A DNA stretch of 64,000 nucleotides from CAYFPS01 sp964345075. Lineage in GTDB: Bacteria; CAIWAD01. The position numbers and the translations under genes were made by a program. The notes under the pieces are model-generated. The model saw only the letters and a program-made list of their open reading frames with translations, had not been told where the DNA came from and searched no databases. Positions 15,687 to 23,896 of the stretch are shown here, piece by piece. Numbering within the stretch: the first letter of the stretch is position 1; the number at the start of each line of letters is the position of its first letter. Where the stretch lies: NCBI GenBank assembly GCA_964345075.1, contig CAYFPS010000003.1, forward strand, positions 62,001 through 126,000, read 5' to 3'.

Positions 15687-18627
15687 ATGCCTTACATTCG
15701 CCGCATCCTCTGCATTGACGATGATCCGGACGCCTTGCGCGTCCTGTGTGAATATCTGCGTCTGGAGGGTTACGAGGTCGTTGCTGCGCCCGACGGTGCC
15801 AGCGGAATCCAGATGCTGGCGCAGGAAGACGTTCAGCTTGTCATCACCGACCTGAACATGCCCGGCCTGACCGGCATGGACGTGATCGAGATCGTGCGCA
15901 AGAATTACCCGCAGGTCCAGATCATGGTCGTAACCGGATACGGCACCATCGAGACCGTACTGGAAGCCCTGCACAAGGGGGCTGTTGATTATCTGGTCAA
16001 ACCCTACCTGCTGGAAATTCTCAAACTCAGCCTCGGCAAGGCCGAACGCCAGATCGAAATTGAAGAGCGACTGGTAGAGGCCGAGGACAGGAGCATCGCC
16101 GCCAGTCAGGGTAGTCTGATTGAAGCCCTGCACCTGCCCTGCGCGCTGCTTTTGCCCTCGGGCGACTGGCACTTCTGGAATCAGGCCTTTGTAGACATCT
16201 GCGGCGAAATCGACTTTCGTGGGCCGCGCATGCTGAACGATCGGCAGCGCGCGCGTATACAACGGCTGATCAGCGAGGGTGATCCCGAACGCAGTATCAT
16301 GCTGGCCTGCCCCGGTGGGGAAGACCGCATTATCGAACTGGTTGCCCGCAAGGTTCCGGGCTCGGAGGAATTTCTGCTGATCGGCGAGCCCGTCCAGCCC
16401 GAGGGCGAGGAAAGCGACCATTCCGACGACGAACTTGCACTGGCCCTTTCCGAGGGCGGGCTTGTTCTCTGGGGCAATCCCCGCGCCACTGAAGTGCTGG
16501 GGCTGGACGAAGCGGAACATCATCTGCTTAGCTCGCTTTTGCACGGCCCGCTTGCTGCATCGATTCTTGATGTGCTCAATTCAAACACACCTTCCACGCT
16601 TCGCAGGGACTGGGACGGTGAGCTTGAACTGGCGGGCATGATTCGGCGCGTGCGGGTTGTCCTGAATCCCCTGATTGACGAACAGGATCGGCGCATTGCC
16701 TGGATTCTGCGCGTTTGTGTCTGGCGTCCCTTCCCGGCCGAACTGGGTCACGACCGCAGTGCGCAGGCGGCAGAGAGCCTTCTGCAGATGCGCTTTGATG
16801 CCCGTGGTGCCTGCAACTGGGTCAGCCAGGCCTTGTTGCGGGAGTCGGGCATTGCTTCCAGTCTGCTGCTGGGGCGAACACGCCCGGAGCTGCTGGTGGA
16901 ATCCGGCCGCGATGGCAAGGAGATCAAGCTCGAAGGCGGCAACGACCTGCGCCTGATTCCCATGGGCGAGCAGCAGCTGCCCGATGGCCTGCTGCTTGAG
17001 TTTCAGGCCGTTGACACCGAGCCAGTGGCCCTTTCCATCGAACACCAGAAAGTTCAGCTGAAGCGTGCTTCAAGCCTGCTGAGTCACCTGCTGAGCGCTG
17101 CCGGTTCTTCCGATGCGGAGCGCCTGCAGGAGCGACTGGCTGATATCGCGGGTAGATTGGTCAAGTCTGGTGACTTCGGGCGGGCTCTGCTTGTTCTGGC
17201 CCCGGGTGAANNNNNNNNNNGGCTGGGGCGCTGCCGGTTACAGCGAAGACGAGCTTGCCCTACTTGGCCGTGAGCCACATCATCTGGATGATCTGATCAG
17301 TGGCGATGGCGAAGGCACCGAATCCGGACCTGCCCGTTTGTATCACGAGGATGGCAGCCTGCCCCTTTCGGGCGAATGGAAGTCCGGCAGTTACCTGCTG
17401 ATTCCTGTTGCCAGCCGCGAAGGTATTACGGTGGGTTGGTTAAGGCTCGAGGCACCCACGAACCAGGAATGTCCTTCTGCCGACCGTTTGAATCTGATCG
17501 AGCTGGTACTGCGTCATGTAGCACACAGCATGGACGAGCTGGAACTGGAGCGGCAGGTTGCCCGCTCTGAAGCCCGTTATCGCGAACTCTACGAGAACGC
17601 GCGCTATTCGATTCTGATCACGGACACGGAAACGGGCCGCATTCTTGACTTGAACAAGGAAGCCGAGCAACTCACCGGCTATCAGCGGGAAGAGCTCATC
17701 AGCAAACGGATCTGGGAGATTCGTGACGATGCTTTTCAGTCCGATGCCCGGCAGAACTGGATGAAAACCCTCAAGCGCGAGCAGATGTCCTTTGACAATG
17801 TCCCGCTGCGCAGGCGGGATGGCAGTCTGGTCTATGTCGAGTACGACTGCATGTTTTCCGAGCTGGATGGCCGACCCGTGGTGCAGAGCTTCTACCGGGA
17901 TGTGACGGAGCGGCAGGCTCTGGAATTTACCCTGATCCAGAGCCAGAAACTGGCCGGGCTGGGTCAGCTCTCGGCGGGCATCGCCCACGAGCTGCGCAAT
18001 CCGCTGGGCATCATGGGCTCTTCACTCTTCTACCTGAACACGGTCCTGAGCAAGGACGAAATTCATGTGCCGGATCAGGTGCACAAGCATCTGGGCATTC
18101 TGCGCACGGAAGTGGAGCGCTCGCGCAAGATCATCGAAAACCTGCTCTCCTTCTCGCGTGTTTCCAGCCACGATCGCGAACTGGTGGACCTGAAAGAGCT
18201 GATTGTTCAGACGATGGATCTCGTCAAGAAGGAGCTCCTGGTCAACAACATTCGCCTGGTGATGGAGCTGGAAGAGGTGCCGCGCGTGCATCTGAATCTG
18301 GATGAGCTCAAGCAGGCCTTTCTCAACATTATTCTCAACAGCACCCAGGCCATGCCCGACGGCGGCCAGCTGCGCGTCTTGGCACGCGTGGAGAAGAAGC
18401 GGGTGCAGATCATTTTTGAGGACACCGGACACGGCATCAGCAAGGATAACCTGGCCAATGTCCTCAACCCCTTCTTCACCACCAAGGATCCGGGCATCGG
18501 AACCGGCCTGGGTCTGTCACTCACGCACAGCTTCATCAAGCGTGCCGGTGGTGAACTGATTCTGGAAAGCGAAGTCGGAGTTGGTACGACGGTGCGTGTA
18601 TTACTGCCCGTCCCAAGACAGGAGTAG
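15687..18627 (+). CDS. Hybrid histidine kinase (REC-sensor-GAF-PAS-HisKA-HATPase), interrupted by an assembly gap
   Basis: The ATG at 15687 (MPYIRRILCIDDDPD) is preferred to a TTG 12 bases earlier. Order of domains: REC at residues 1-120 with phospho-acceptor Asp in LVITDLNMP and KPY lysine; a divergent PAS-like stretch; a GAF domain that runs into ten Ns at 17211-17220; a PAS (YRELYENARYSILITD); a DHp with H-box GIAHELRNPLGIMGSS; and HATPase_c with NILNSTQAMPDGG (N box), EDTGHGIS and GTGLGLSLTHSFI. The frame before the gap differs from the frame after it, so the true gap is not ten bases; both halves clearly belong to one GAF domain. About 980 residues plus the missing piece. It sits 2 bases before an NtrC-type regulator, its likely partner. 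No membrane segments, so a cytoplasmic sensor. Confidence 0.85.
17211..17220. other. Assembly gap (10 Ns)
   Basis: Ten undetermined bases inside the GAF domain of the kinase gene. Reading frames do not match across it, so the run of Ns is a placeholder and not a measured length. Confidence 0.97.
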
Positions 18628-18629
18628 GA

Positions 18630-20015
18630 ATGTCCCAGCGCATGCGAATTCTGCTGGTCGACGACGAAATCAACATGCTGGAGACCCTGGGTGATGTGCT
18701 ACGCGAGGAGCGCTACCAGGTGGCATCGGCAAGTTCGGGTGAAGAGGCCCTGCAGCGCCTGGAGAAGGAACAGGACTTCGATCTTGTGATCACGGATCTC
18801 AAGATGCCGAAGATGAACGGACTGGAGCTTTTGAGTCACGTTCGTGAGCGTTTCCCGCGTGTGGAAGTCATTGTGCTCACCGGACACGGCAGCGTGGAGA
18901 GCGCTGTGGAAGCCATGCGCCGCGGTGCCTGGGACTTCCTGCTCAAGCCCTTTGAGCCGGAAGAAGCTCTGCAGATCATCGGCCGTCTGGACGAGAAAAA
19001 GCATCGCTTCCAGGATGACAGCCAGATCATGAGCGAGCTCTCAAGGACCTATGGCTTCGATTCCATCATCGGCAACAGTCCGGCGATCATGGATGTCTTC
19101 AAAAAGGTGGCAACTGCAGCCAAATCCAATGCGAGCATTTTGATCACGGGTGAGTCCGGAACCGGTAAGGAACTGGCTGCCCATGTGATTCATTACTTCA
19201 GCAACCGTGCCAGCAAGCCCTTTATCAAGACGAGCTGCGCGGCCTTTGGCGAAGGTGTGCTGGAAAGCGAGCTCTTTGGCCATGAACGCGGCGCATTCAC
19301 CCACGCGGTGGAACAGCGCAAGGGCCGCTTCGAACTGGCGGACAAAGGTACGCTTTTTCTTGACGAGGTCGGTGATATTCCCATCCACACGCAGACCAAG
19401 CTGGTTCGTGTGTTACAGACCAAGGAATTCGAGCGTGTCGGCGGTACGGAAAGCCTCAAGGTGGATGTGCGTGTGATTGCCGCCACCCATCGCCGAATCA
19501 TGGATCAGATCAAGGAAGGTCGTTTCCGCGAGGACTTGTATTACCGCCTGAATGTGATCCCCGTGCATCTGCCCAGCTTGCGCGAAAGGCGCGAGGACAT
19601 TCCGCTGCTGGTCGAGCACTTTCTGGAGATCTTTGCACGGGAAATGGGCAAGAAGATCGACACGGTTGCTCCCTCGGCCATGGACGAGCTGGTCAACTAC
19701 GACTGGCCGGGCAATATTCGTGAGTTGCGCAATGTTGTCGAGCGCGCCGTTGTCTTCTGCGAAGGCCTGCAGCTGCACGTAGATGATCTGCATTCCGAGC
19801 CCAGAGCCCCGGAGGCCGAAGAAGATCACACCCTGCAGCTGAAGAGCTTCAGCCTGCAAGACGCGGAAGCCAACCTGATCAACCACTGCCTGACCATGAC
19901 CAAGTGGAACCTCTCCAAGACGGCCAAGCTTCTGGAGATTTCCCGCGGCACGCTCTATTCGAAAATGGTCAAGCTGGGTCTTCGCGACAGTGAAGACATG
20001 GAAGAAGAAGACTAG
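18630..20015 (+). CDS. Sigma-54-dependent response regulator (NtrC family)
   Basis: A 461-residue activator. REC domain at 1-120 (LLVDDE, phospho-acceptor Asp in LVITDLKMP, LTGHGS, LLKPF). The AAA+ domain at about 150-385 has Walker A GESGTGKE, Walker B LFLDEVGDI, arginine-finger region FREDLYYRLNV and WPGNIRELRNVVERAV. A C-terminal Fis-type helix-turn-helix (NLSKTAKLLEISRGTLYSKM) completes it. The sigma-54 contact loop reads GAFTHA instead of GAFTGA. It starts two bases after the kinase stop, so the two form a two-component pair. It implies a functional RpoN in the genome and is a candidate regulator of the sigma-54 promoter at 41856-41870, though no physical link is shown. Confidence 0.94.
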   Translation: MSQRMRILLVDDEINMLETLGDVLREERYQVASASSGEEALQRLEKEQDFDLVITDLKMPKMNGLELLSHVRERFPRVEVIVLTGHGSVESAVEAMRRGAWDFLLKPFEPEEALQIIGRLDEKKHRFQDDSQIMSELSRTYGFDSIIGNSPAIMDVFKKVATAAKSNASILITGESGTGKELAAHVIHYFSNRASKPFIKTSCAAFGEGVLESELFGHERGAFTHAVEQRKGRFELADKGTLFLDEVGDIPIHTQTKLVRVLQTKEFERVGGTESLKVDVRVIAATHRRIMDQIKEGRFREDLYYRLNVIPVHLPSLRERREDIPLLVEHFLEIFAREMGKKIDTVAPSAMDELVNYDWPGNIRELRNVVERAVVFCEGLQLHVDDLHSEPRAPEAEEDHTLQLKSFSLQDAEANLINHCLTMTKWNLSKTAKLLEISRGTLYSKMVKLGLRDSEDMEEED

Positions 20016-20023
20016 GAATGTAG

Positions 20024-22690
20024 ATGGATCACCGTGACACAATCAACGAGGGAAGCCTCGAGCGGCGCCGGCAACTGCTGGGCGGCATGCTTGATGCGGC
20101 TCTCGGTCTGGTTGATGCACACCGTGGATCCGTCATGCTGCTGGATGAACGACAGCGACTGCGCATGTTGGCCCAGCGCGGGCTTCCCTCCGACGTAGAC
20201 CTTTCAGCGGATTTCAGTTCCGGGCCTGCCGGGCAGGCGCTGCGCAGTGGCCACCCGCTTCATCTGGAAGGACCGGTGGGTGGTGGCCGCAATCTGGCCG
20301 AGTCGCTGATCCTGCCCCTCAAGGACAAGTCCGGTGCCAGAGGGACGATCAACCTGAGCCGTGATACAGGCGCACCCTGGGGTCCGCAAATGCGCGAAAG
20401 GGTGATACATTTCGCCGACAGTCTGGGCCAGGTGATCGATGTCATCCATCGTGATGGCGAGCGTGATCAGCGCATGATCGAGCTGGATCGCGTGCTCGCA
20501 TTTTCCCGCATTTTCGGCTCCACACGCGAGCTCTCAAAGATTCTCGAACTGCTGCTTTCCTGCTCCCGCGAATTGACCGGCTGTGCGCGATCTTTTGTCA
20601 CACTGTATACGCAGTCGGGTGATCCCTTTGAGGCCTGGGCCGGACACAGCCTGGACTCGGCCCTGCTCGAGCGTGTGATGAAGGGCCTGCAAGCCAGTTT
20701 CGACCACGAGTTCTTCGCCTACGCCAAGCCGCAACTGCATTCGGCGCTCTCCGAATTACCAAAGAGTCATCCCTTGAGTGTGTTACATGCCGAGGGAGCG
20801 GCCGATCACGCGGTGGTTGTGCCCCTGGTTTTCGGCTATCGCATTCTGGGCAGGCTCTACCTGCTGAACACGGCCGATGAGCGCCTGCATCGTGAGACAC
20901 TGCGGCTGCTCCTCTTGCTGGCGCACGAAGCCTCAATTGCCATTGATCAGGCGCGCAGCATGCGTGAATTGCAGGAACTTGCCTTCGTCGATCCCCTGAC
21001 GCGTGTATTCAATCGCAATTACTGGATACAGCGCTTTGAAGAGGAGCTGGTGCGCAGCGAAAGACGCGCCCAGCCCCTGAGCTTGCTGATGATCGACATC
21101 GACCATTTCAAGGCCTACAACGATACCTATGGGCATCTGGTCGGTGATGAAGTGCTGCGCATGGTTGCGCAGGTGGTTCGTTCCTGCCTGCGTGAGGTTG
21201 ATGTGCTGGGCCGTTTTGGCGGCGAAGAGTTCGGTGTTCTGCTGCCCGATACCGATGAAGCGGGCGCGACCTATGTAGCCGAACGTGTGCGCCTGATGGT
21301 CGAACAACTGGATCTGGGGCGGCCGGCTTCAAAGGCGGGTGGACTGACCATCAGCATTGGTCTGGCCTGCACCTATGGCCGTCGCACCACGGTTGAAGAG
21401 CACATTGGTCAGGCGGACACGGCGCTCTTTGTTTCCAAGGAAGAAGGCCGCAACCGCATCAGCGTCTACTCGGAAGAAGGTGTCACACCCGGTCAGGTGG
21501 TGCCGCTGGGCGAGCAGTCCGAAGCGGACCCCACGGCGCGCTTGAGCTCATCCAGCGATTTCCTTTTCCAGATGGCGGAAAATCTGGGACGAGCCCGCCA
21601 GCCAAGCGAGATCCGTCCGCAGCTGGGTTTTCAGATCCTGATCATCGGCGGTGTGGAAGGCGAACACATGCCGCTTTCGCACCTCTTTGACAGCATGGGT
21701 TACCGCACTCTGGTCAATCCGCTGGCTGCAGGCAGCGATCCGCTGGGCGGACATCTGCCGGATCTGGCGATCCTGGATCTGGACCCTGTTGCCGGTCACT
21801 ATGACAATCTGGGACGCCTGCGTCGCCTGAAGGCCCGTGATCCAATGCTGCCAGTTATTGTGCTGACTGGCCAACTGGGCATCGAAAAGGCCGTCGAGGC
21901 CATTCGTCTGGGTGCGGACGATTATCTGCTCAAGCCATTTGGCGCCAAGGAAATGCGGGCCTGTGTGGAGAAGGCCTTCAGCAAGCGCTTTCGCATGCTG
22001 AAAGGCGCCAGCGCGCGGCCATCGGAGGTCAAGGCGGATCTGACGCGCGTCAACAGCGAAGTCAGGCAGGAGCTGGCTGACAATGCGCGTGAGCTGCGTG
22101 TCCTGCAGGCTTTCAACCAGCGCAGCCTCGAGCATCCTTCGCTGGGTATTCTGATGCTGAGCGCTTCCAGCACCGTGTTACAAGTCAATCAGCTGGCCAC
22201 CGACATGCTGGGAATTCCCAGAGACAAGTTGAAGGGCCAGAGCCTCTTCATGGTGGCCTCCTCACTGGACAATCCACGCATTGCTAATGCCCTGACTCAC
22301 GTCAAGCAGACGGGCGAAGGCTTGAGCATCAATGACCTTTGGCTTAGGGCCGAAGGCTCCGATGCCAGCGCGCTTTTCAAATTGCAAATGCAGCCGCTTG
22401 ATCTCGAAGACGGGAGTCAGGCCATCTTCCTTTTGATGGAGAACCTGCTCAACCAGCAGCGTCTGGAAGAGGAAGCACGCAAGCTGCGCATGCGTCTGGC
22501 GCAGGAGATTCACGGCCGCATTGCCCAGGATCTGCAGGTCATTCATGGTCGAATCGACCTGTTGAGCCTGCAGCTGGGGGATGAAACGGCCAGCAAACTG
22601 GAAGATGTCCAGCAGGCCGCCCGGCGAATTTCCCACATTCTGGGCGAGCTTGGGGCAGACTTGCCGGCTTCGAATGAGAGCGAGGCTTGA
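20024..22690 (+). CDS. Hybrid diguanylate cyclase: GAF-GAF-GGDEF-REC-PAS with a DHp-like tail
   Basis: 888 residues. Two GAF-like domains (about 1-130 and 150-310) precede a GGDEF domain with LDPLTRVFNRNYW, DIDHFKAYNDTYGH and the active loop GGEEF at 399-403. An RxxD I-site starts at residue 390, five residues before the loop, so the enzyme should be active and feedback-inhibited by c-di-GMP. A REC-like domain follows (AILDLDPVAG, VLTGQLG, DDYLLKPFG), then a PAS-like domain and a helical end RLAQEIHGRIAQDLQVIHGR. That end resembles a DHp with a histidine but is not followed by an ATPase domain. It lies nine bases after the NtrC-type gene, so it is probably part of the same signalling unit. 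Confidence 0.87.
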   Translation: MDHRDTINEGSLERRRQLLGGMLDAALGLVDAHRGSVMLLDERQRLRMLAQRGLPSDVDLSADFSSGPAGQALRSGHPLHLEGPVGGGRNLAESLILPLKDKSGARGTINLSRDTGAPWGPQMRERVIHFADSLGQVIDVIHRDGERDQRMIELDRVLAFSRIFGSTRELSKILELLLSCSRELTGCARSFVTLYTQSGDPFEAWAGHSLDSALLERVMKGLQASFDHEFFAYAKPQLHSALSELPKSHPLSVLHAEGAADHAVVVPLVFGYRILGRLYLLNTADERLHRETLRLLLLLAHEASIAIDQARSMRELQELAFVDPLTRVFNRNYWIQRFEEELVRSERRAQPLSLLMIDIDHFKAYNDTYGHLVGDEVLRMVAQVVRSCLREVDVLGRFGGEEFGVLLPDTDEAGATYVAERVRLMVEQLDLGRPASKAGGLTISIGLACTYGRRTTVEEHIGQADTALFVSKEEGRNRISVYSEEGVTPGQVVPLGEQSEADPTARLSSSSDFLFQMAENLGRARQPSEIRPQLGFQILIIGGVEGEHMPLSHLFDSMGYRTLVNPLAAGSDPLGGHLPDLAILDLDPVAGHYDNLGRLRRLKARDPMLPVIVLTGQLGIEKAVEAIRLGADDYLLKPFGAKEMRACVEKAFSKRFRMLKGASARPSEVKADLTRVNSEVRQELADNARELRVLQAFNQRSLEHPSLGILMLSASSTVLQVNQLATDMLGIPRDKLKGQSLFMVASSLDNPRIANALTHVKQTGEGLSINDLWLRAEGSDASALFKLQMQPLDLEDGSQAIFLLMENLLNQQRLEEEARKLRMRLAQEIHGRIAQDLQVIHGRIDLLSLQLGDETASKLEDVQQAARRISHILGELGADLPASNESEA

Positions 22691-22715
22691 CACAGTCCTT
22701 TGGCAGTGTTAGTTT
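22687..22715 (+). promoter_or_regulatory. Sigma-70-like promoter for the tRNA cluster
   Basis: TTGACA at 22687-22692, a 17-base spacer and TAGTTT at 22710-22715 place a start near 22722, about 11 bases before tRNA-Ala. The -35 overlaps the stop codon of the GGDEF gene. Confidence 0.5.
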
Positions 22716-22732
22716 CATGGTCTTGACATCAC

Positions 22733-22805
22733 GGGGCATTAGCTCAGCTGGAAGAGCGCTTGACTGGCAGTCAAGAGGTCAGCGGTTCGATCCCGCTATG
22801 CTCCA
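22733..22805 (+). tRNA. tRNA-Ala (GGC)
   Basis: A 73-nt cloverleaf. The acceptor stem GGGGCAT/ATGCTCC pairs fully with one G-U. The D-loop GCTCAGCTGGAAGAGC, the anticodon loop CTGGCAG within stem CTTGA/TCAAG and the T-arm GCGGTTCGATCCCGC are all normal. The anticodon is GGC. The 3' CCA is not encoded. First gene of a three-tRNA cluster. Confidence 0.95.
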
Positions 22806-22850
22806 CTTGACCCTGACTCACGGAAGTGATAGATTGGGGCCTCATCTGAC

Positions 22851-22923
22851 GCGAGAGTAGCTCAGTTGGTAGAGCATCACGTTGCCAATGTGATGGTCGC
22901 GGGTTCGAATCCCGTCTCTCGCT
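22851..22923 (+). tRNA. tRNA-Gly (GCC)
   Basis: A 73-nt cloverleaf. Acceptor GCGAGAG/CTCTCGC, D-arm GCTCAGTTGGTAGAGC, anticodon stem TCACG/TGTGA with loop TTGCCAA (anticodon GCC), and T-arm CGGGTTCGAATCCCG. CCA is not encoded. It is followed by a GTCCGG/CCGGAC hairpin and then a terminator-like hairpin. Confidence 0.95.
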
Positions 22924-22943
22924 TCGTCCGGCAGCCGGACGCG

Positions 22944-22966
22944 AAATCCGCTTCGGCGGATTTTTT
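22944..22966 (+). terminator. Intrinsic terminator-like hairpin between tRNA-Gly and tRNA-Cys
   Basis: AAATCCGC-TTCG-GCGGATTT followed by more T residues: a perfect 8-bp stem with a stable UUCG tetraloop and a U-tract. It ends five bases before tRNA-Cys, leaving no room for a separate promoter there. Confidence 0.8.
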
Positions 22967-22971
22967 CTTGC

Positions 22972-23042
22972 GGCGGCGTAGCCAAGTGGTAAGGCAGAGC
23001 TCTGCAAAAGCTCCATCACCAGTTCGAATCTGGTCGCCGCCT
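22972..23042 (+). tRNA. tRNA-Cys (GCA)
   Basis: A 71-nt cloverleaf. Acceptor GGCGGCG/CGCCGCC, short D-loop GCCAAGTGGTAAGGC, anticodon stem GAGCT/AGCTC with loop CTGCAAA (anticodon GCA), T-arm CCAGTTCGAATCTGG. CCA is not encoded. Its expression seems to depend on read-through of the hairpin just upstream or on transcript processing. Confidence 0.95.
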
Positions 23043-23043
23043 T

Positions 23044-23068
23044 GGGCCCGTTTTGCGGGCCCTTTTTT
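23044..23068 (+). terminator. Intrinsic terminator after the tRNA cluster
   Basis: GGGCCCG-TTTTG-CGGGCCC followed by six T residues, immediately after tRNA-Cys. It ends the tRNA operon. The 120 bases from here to the next ATG show nothing else I can name. Confidence 0.9.
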
Positions 23069-23188
23069 CTCCCCCCAATCGGCCCTACTTTGCTTTGCGC
23101 AAAGCTGTTTTGCCTTGTCGAATTGCTGCGAAACCGCTTTATTCAGCTTTGCCCGTAAACTTGCTGACAAACCTTACTAGCGGAAACA

Positions 23189-23896
23189 ATGGATCGCCAA
23201 TCGCTTCATGGACCGCTCGATAGCCTTGAAGAATTCGGCCTGCCGGGGACGGTGATCTCTGCTCTGGAGGAAGGGCTGGCCAGTGGCGACGATACGGCCC
23301 TGATTGAGACCGTGCAGACGGAAGGCCTGCTTTTGCTGGTCATTCTTCGCCATGCTTCCGGCAGCCGCCTGCAGCCCGTTCCACGCTCGCGTGACTTGCT
23401 TAGTGCCTGGCGGCAACTGGGTTCGCGCCGATCCCGTGCTTTGCTGGAAGCGCTTATTCTGATTGCTCCCCGCCGGCTGGAAGATCCTGTTCGAGAGGCG
23501 CGCCGCAAGAAGCTTCGTCAGACAGGCTCCGATCTGCTGATTCAGTGCGGACTCTCGGACCCTGTGGCGCGTACATTGCTCAGCCTGCTGGAGATCGTGC
23601 TCGCAATTCCCGATGAAGTGGAGAAGGGCGAGCAGCGAGCCTGGGCCACGCGCCTTCTGAGCATGATGGAGCGCCCGCATTTGTATCACGAAGATCTGGT
23701 GAATCCCTTGAAGTTCCTGGCTGGCCAGCATACGACATCGATCAGCGATGAACAGATTCGCCTGGCCACTGCGCTCGGCCTCGCCATCAAATTGATCGAG
23801 GGGCAGGGTCTGGATAATGAAGAGCTGGCCGAGGTCTGTTCGCGTCTGGACCTGAAGCCCTGGCAGATTGGCAGCGGGGAACTCATCAATGACTGA
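23189..23896 (+). CDS. Divergent HDOD-like protein
   Basis: A 235-residue, soluble, largely helical protein with no membrane segment. The N-terminal half follows the pattern of HDOD domains (LPGTVISALEEGLASGDDTALIETV-..LLLLVILRHASGS..PVPRSRDLLSAWRQLGSRRSRALLEAL). HDOD proteins are often found with GGDEF and two-component proteins, which is the context here. Metal-binding HD residues are not obvious, as in other HDOD proteins. It overlaps the following GAF/PAS sensor gene by eight bases, so the two products probably work together. The assignment is by pattern only; a plain helical protein of unknown function is the alternative. Confidence 0.45.
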   Translation: MDRQSLHGPLDSLEEFGLPGTVISALEEGLASGDDTALIETVQTEGLLLLVILRHASGSRLQPVPRSRDLLSAWRQLGSRRSRALLEALILIAPRRLEDPVREARRKKLRQTGSDLLIQCGLSDPVARTLLSLLEIVLAIPDEVEKGEQRAWATRLLSMMERPHLYHEDLVNPLKFLAGQHTTSISDEQIRLATALGLAIKLIEGQGLDNEELAEVCSRLDLKPWQIGSGELIND

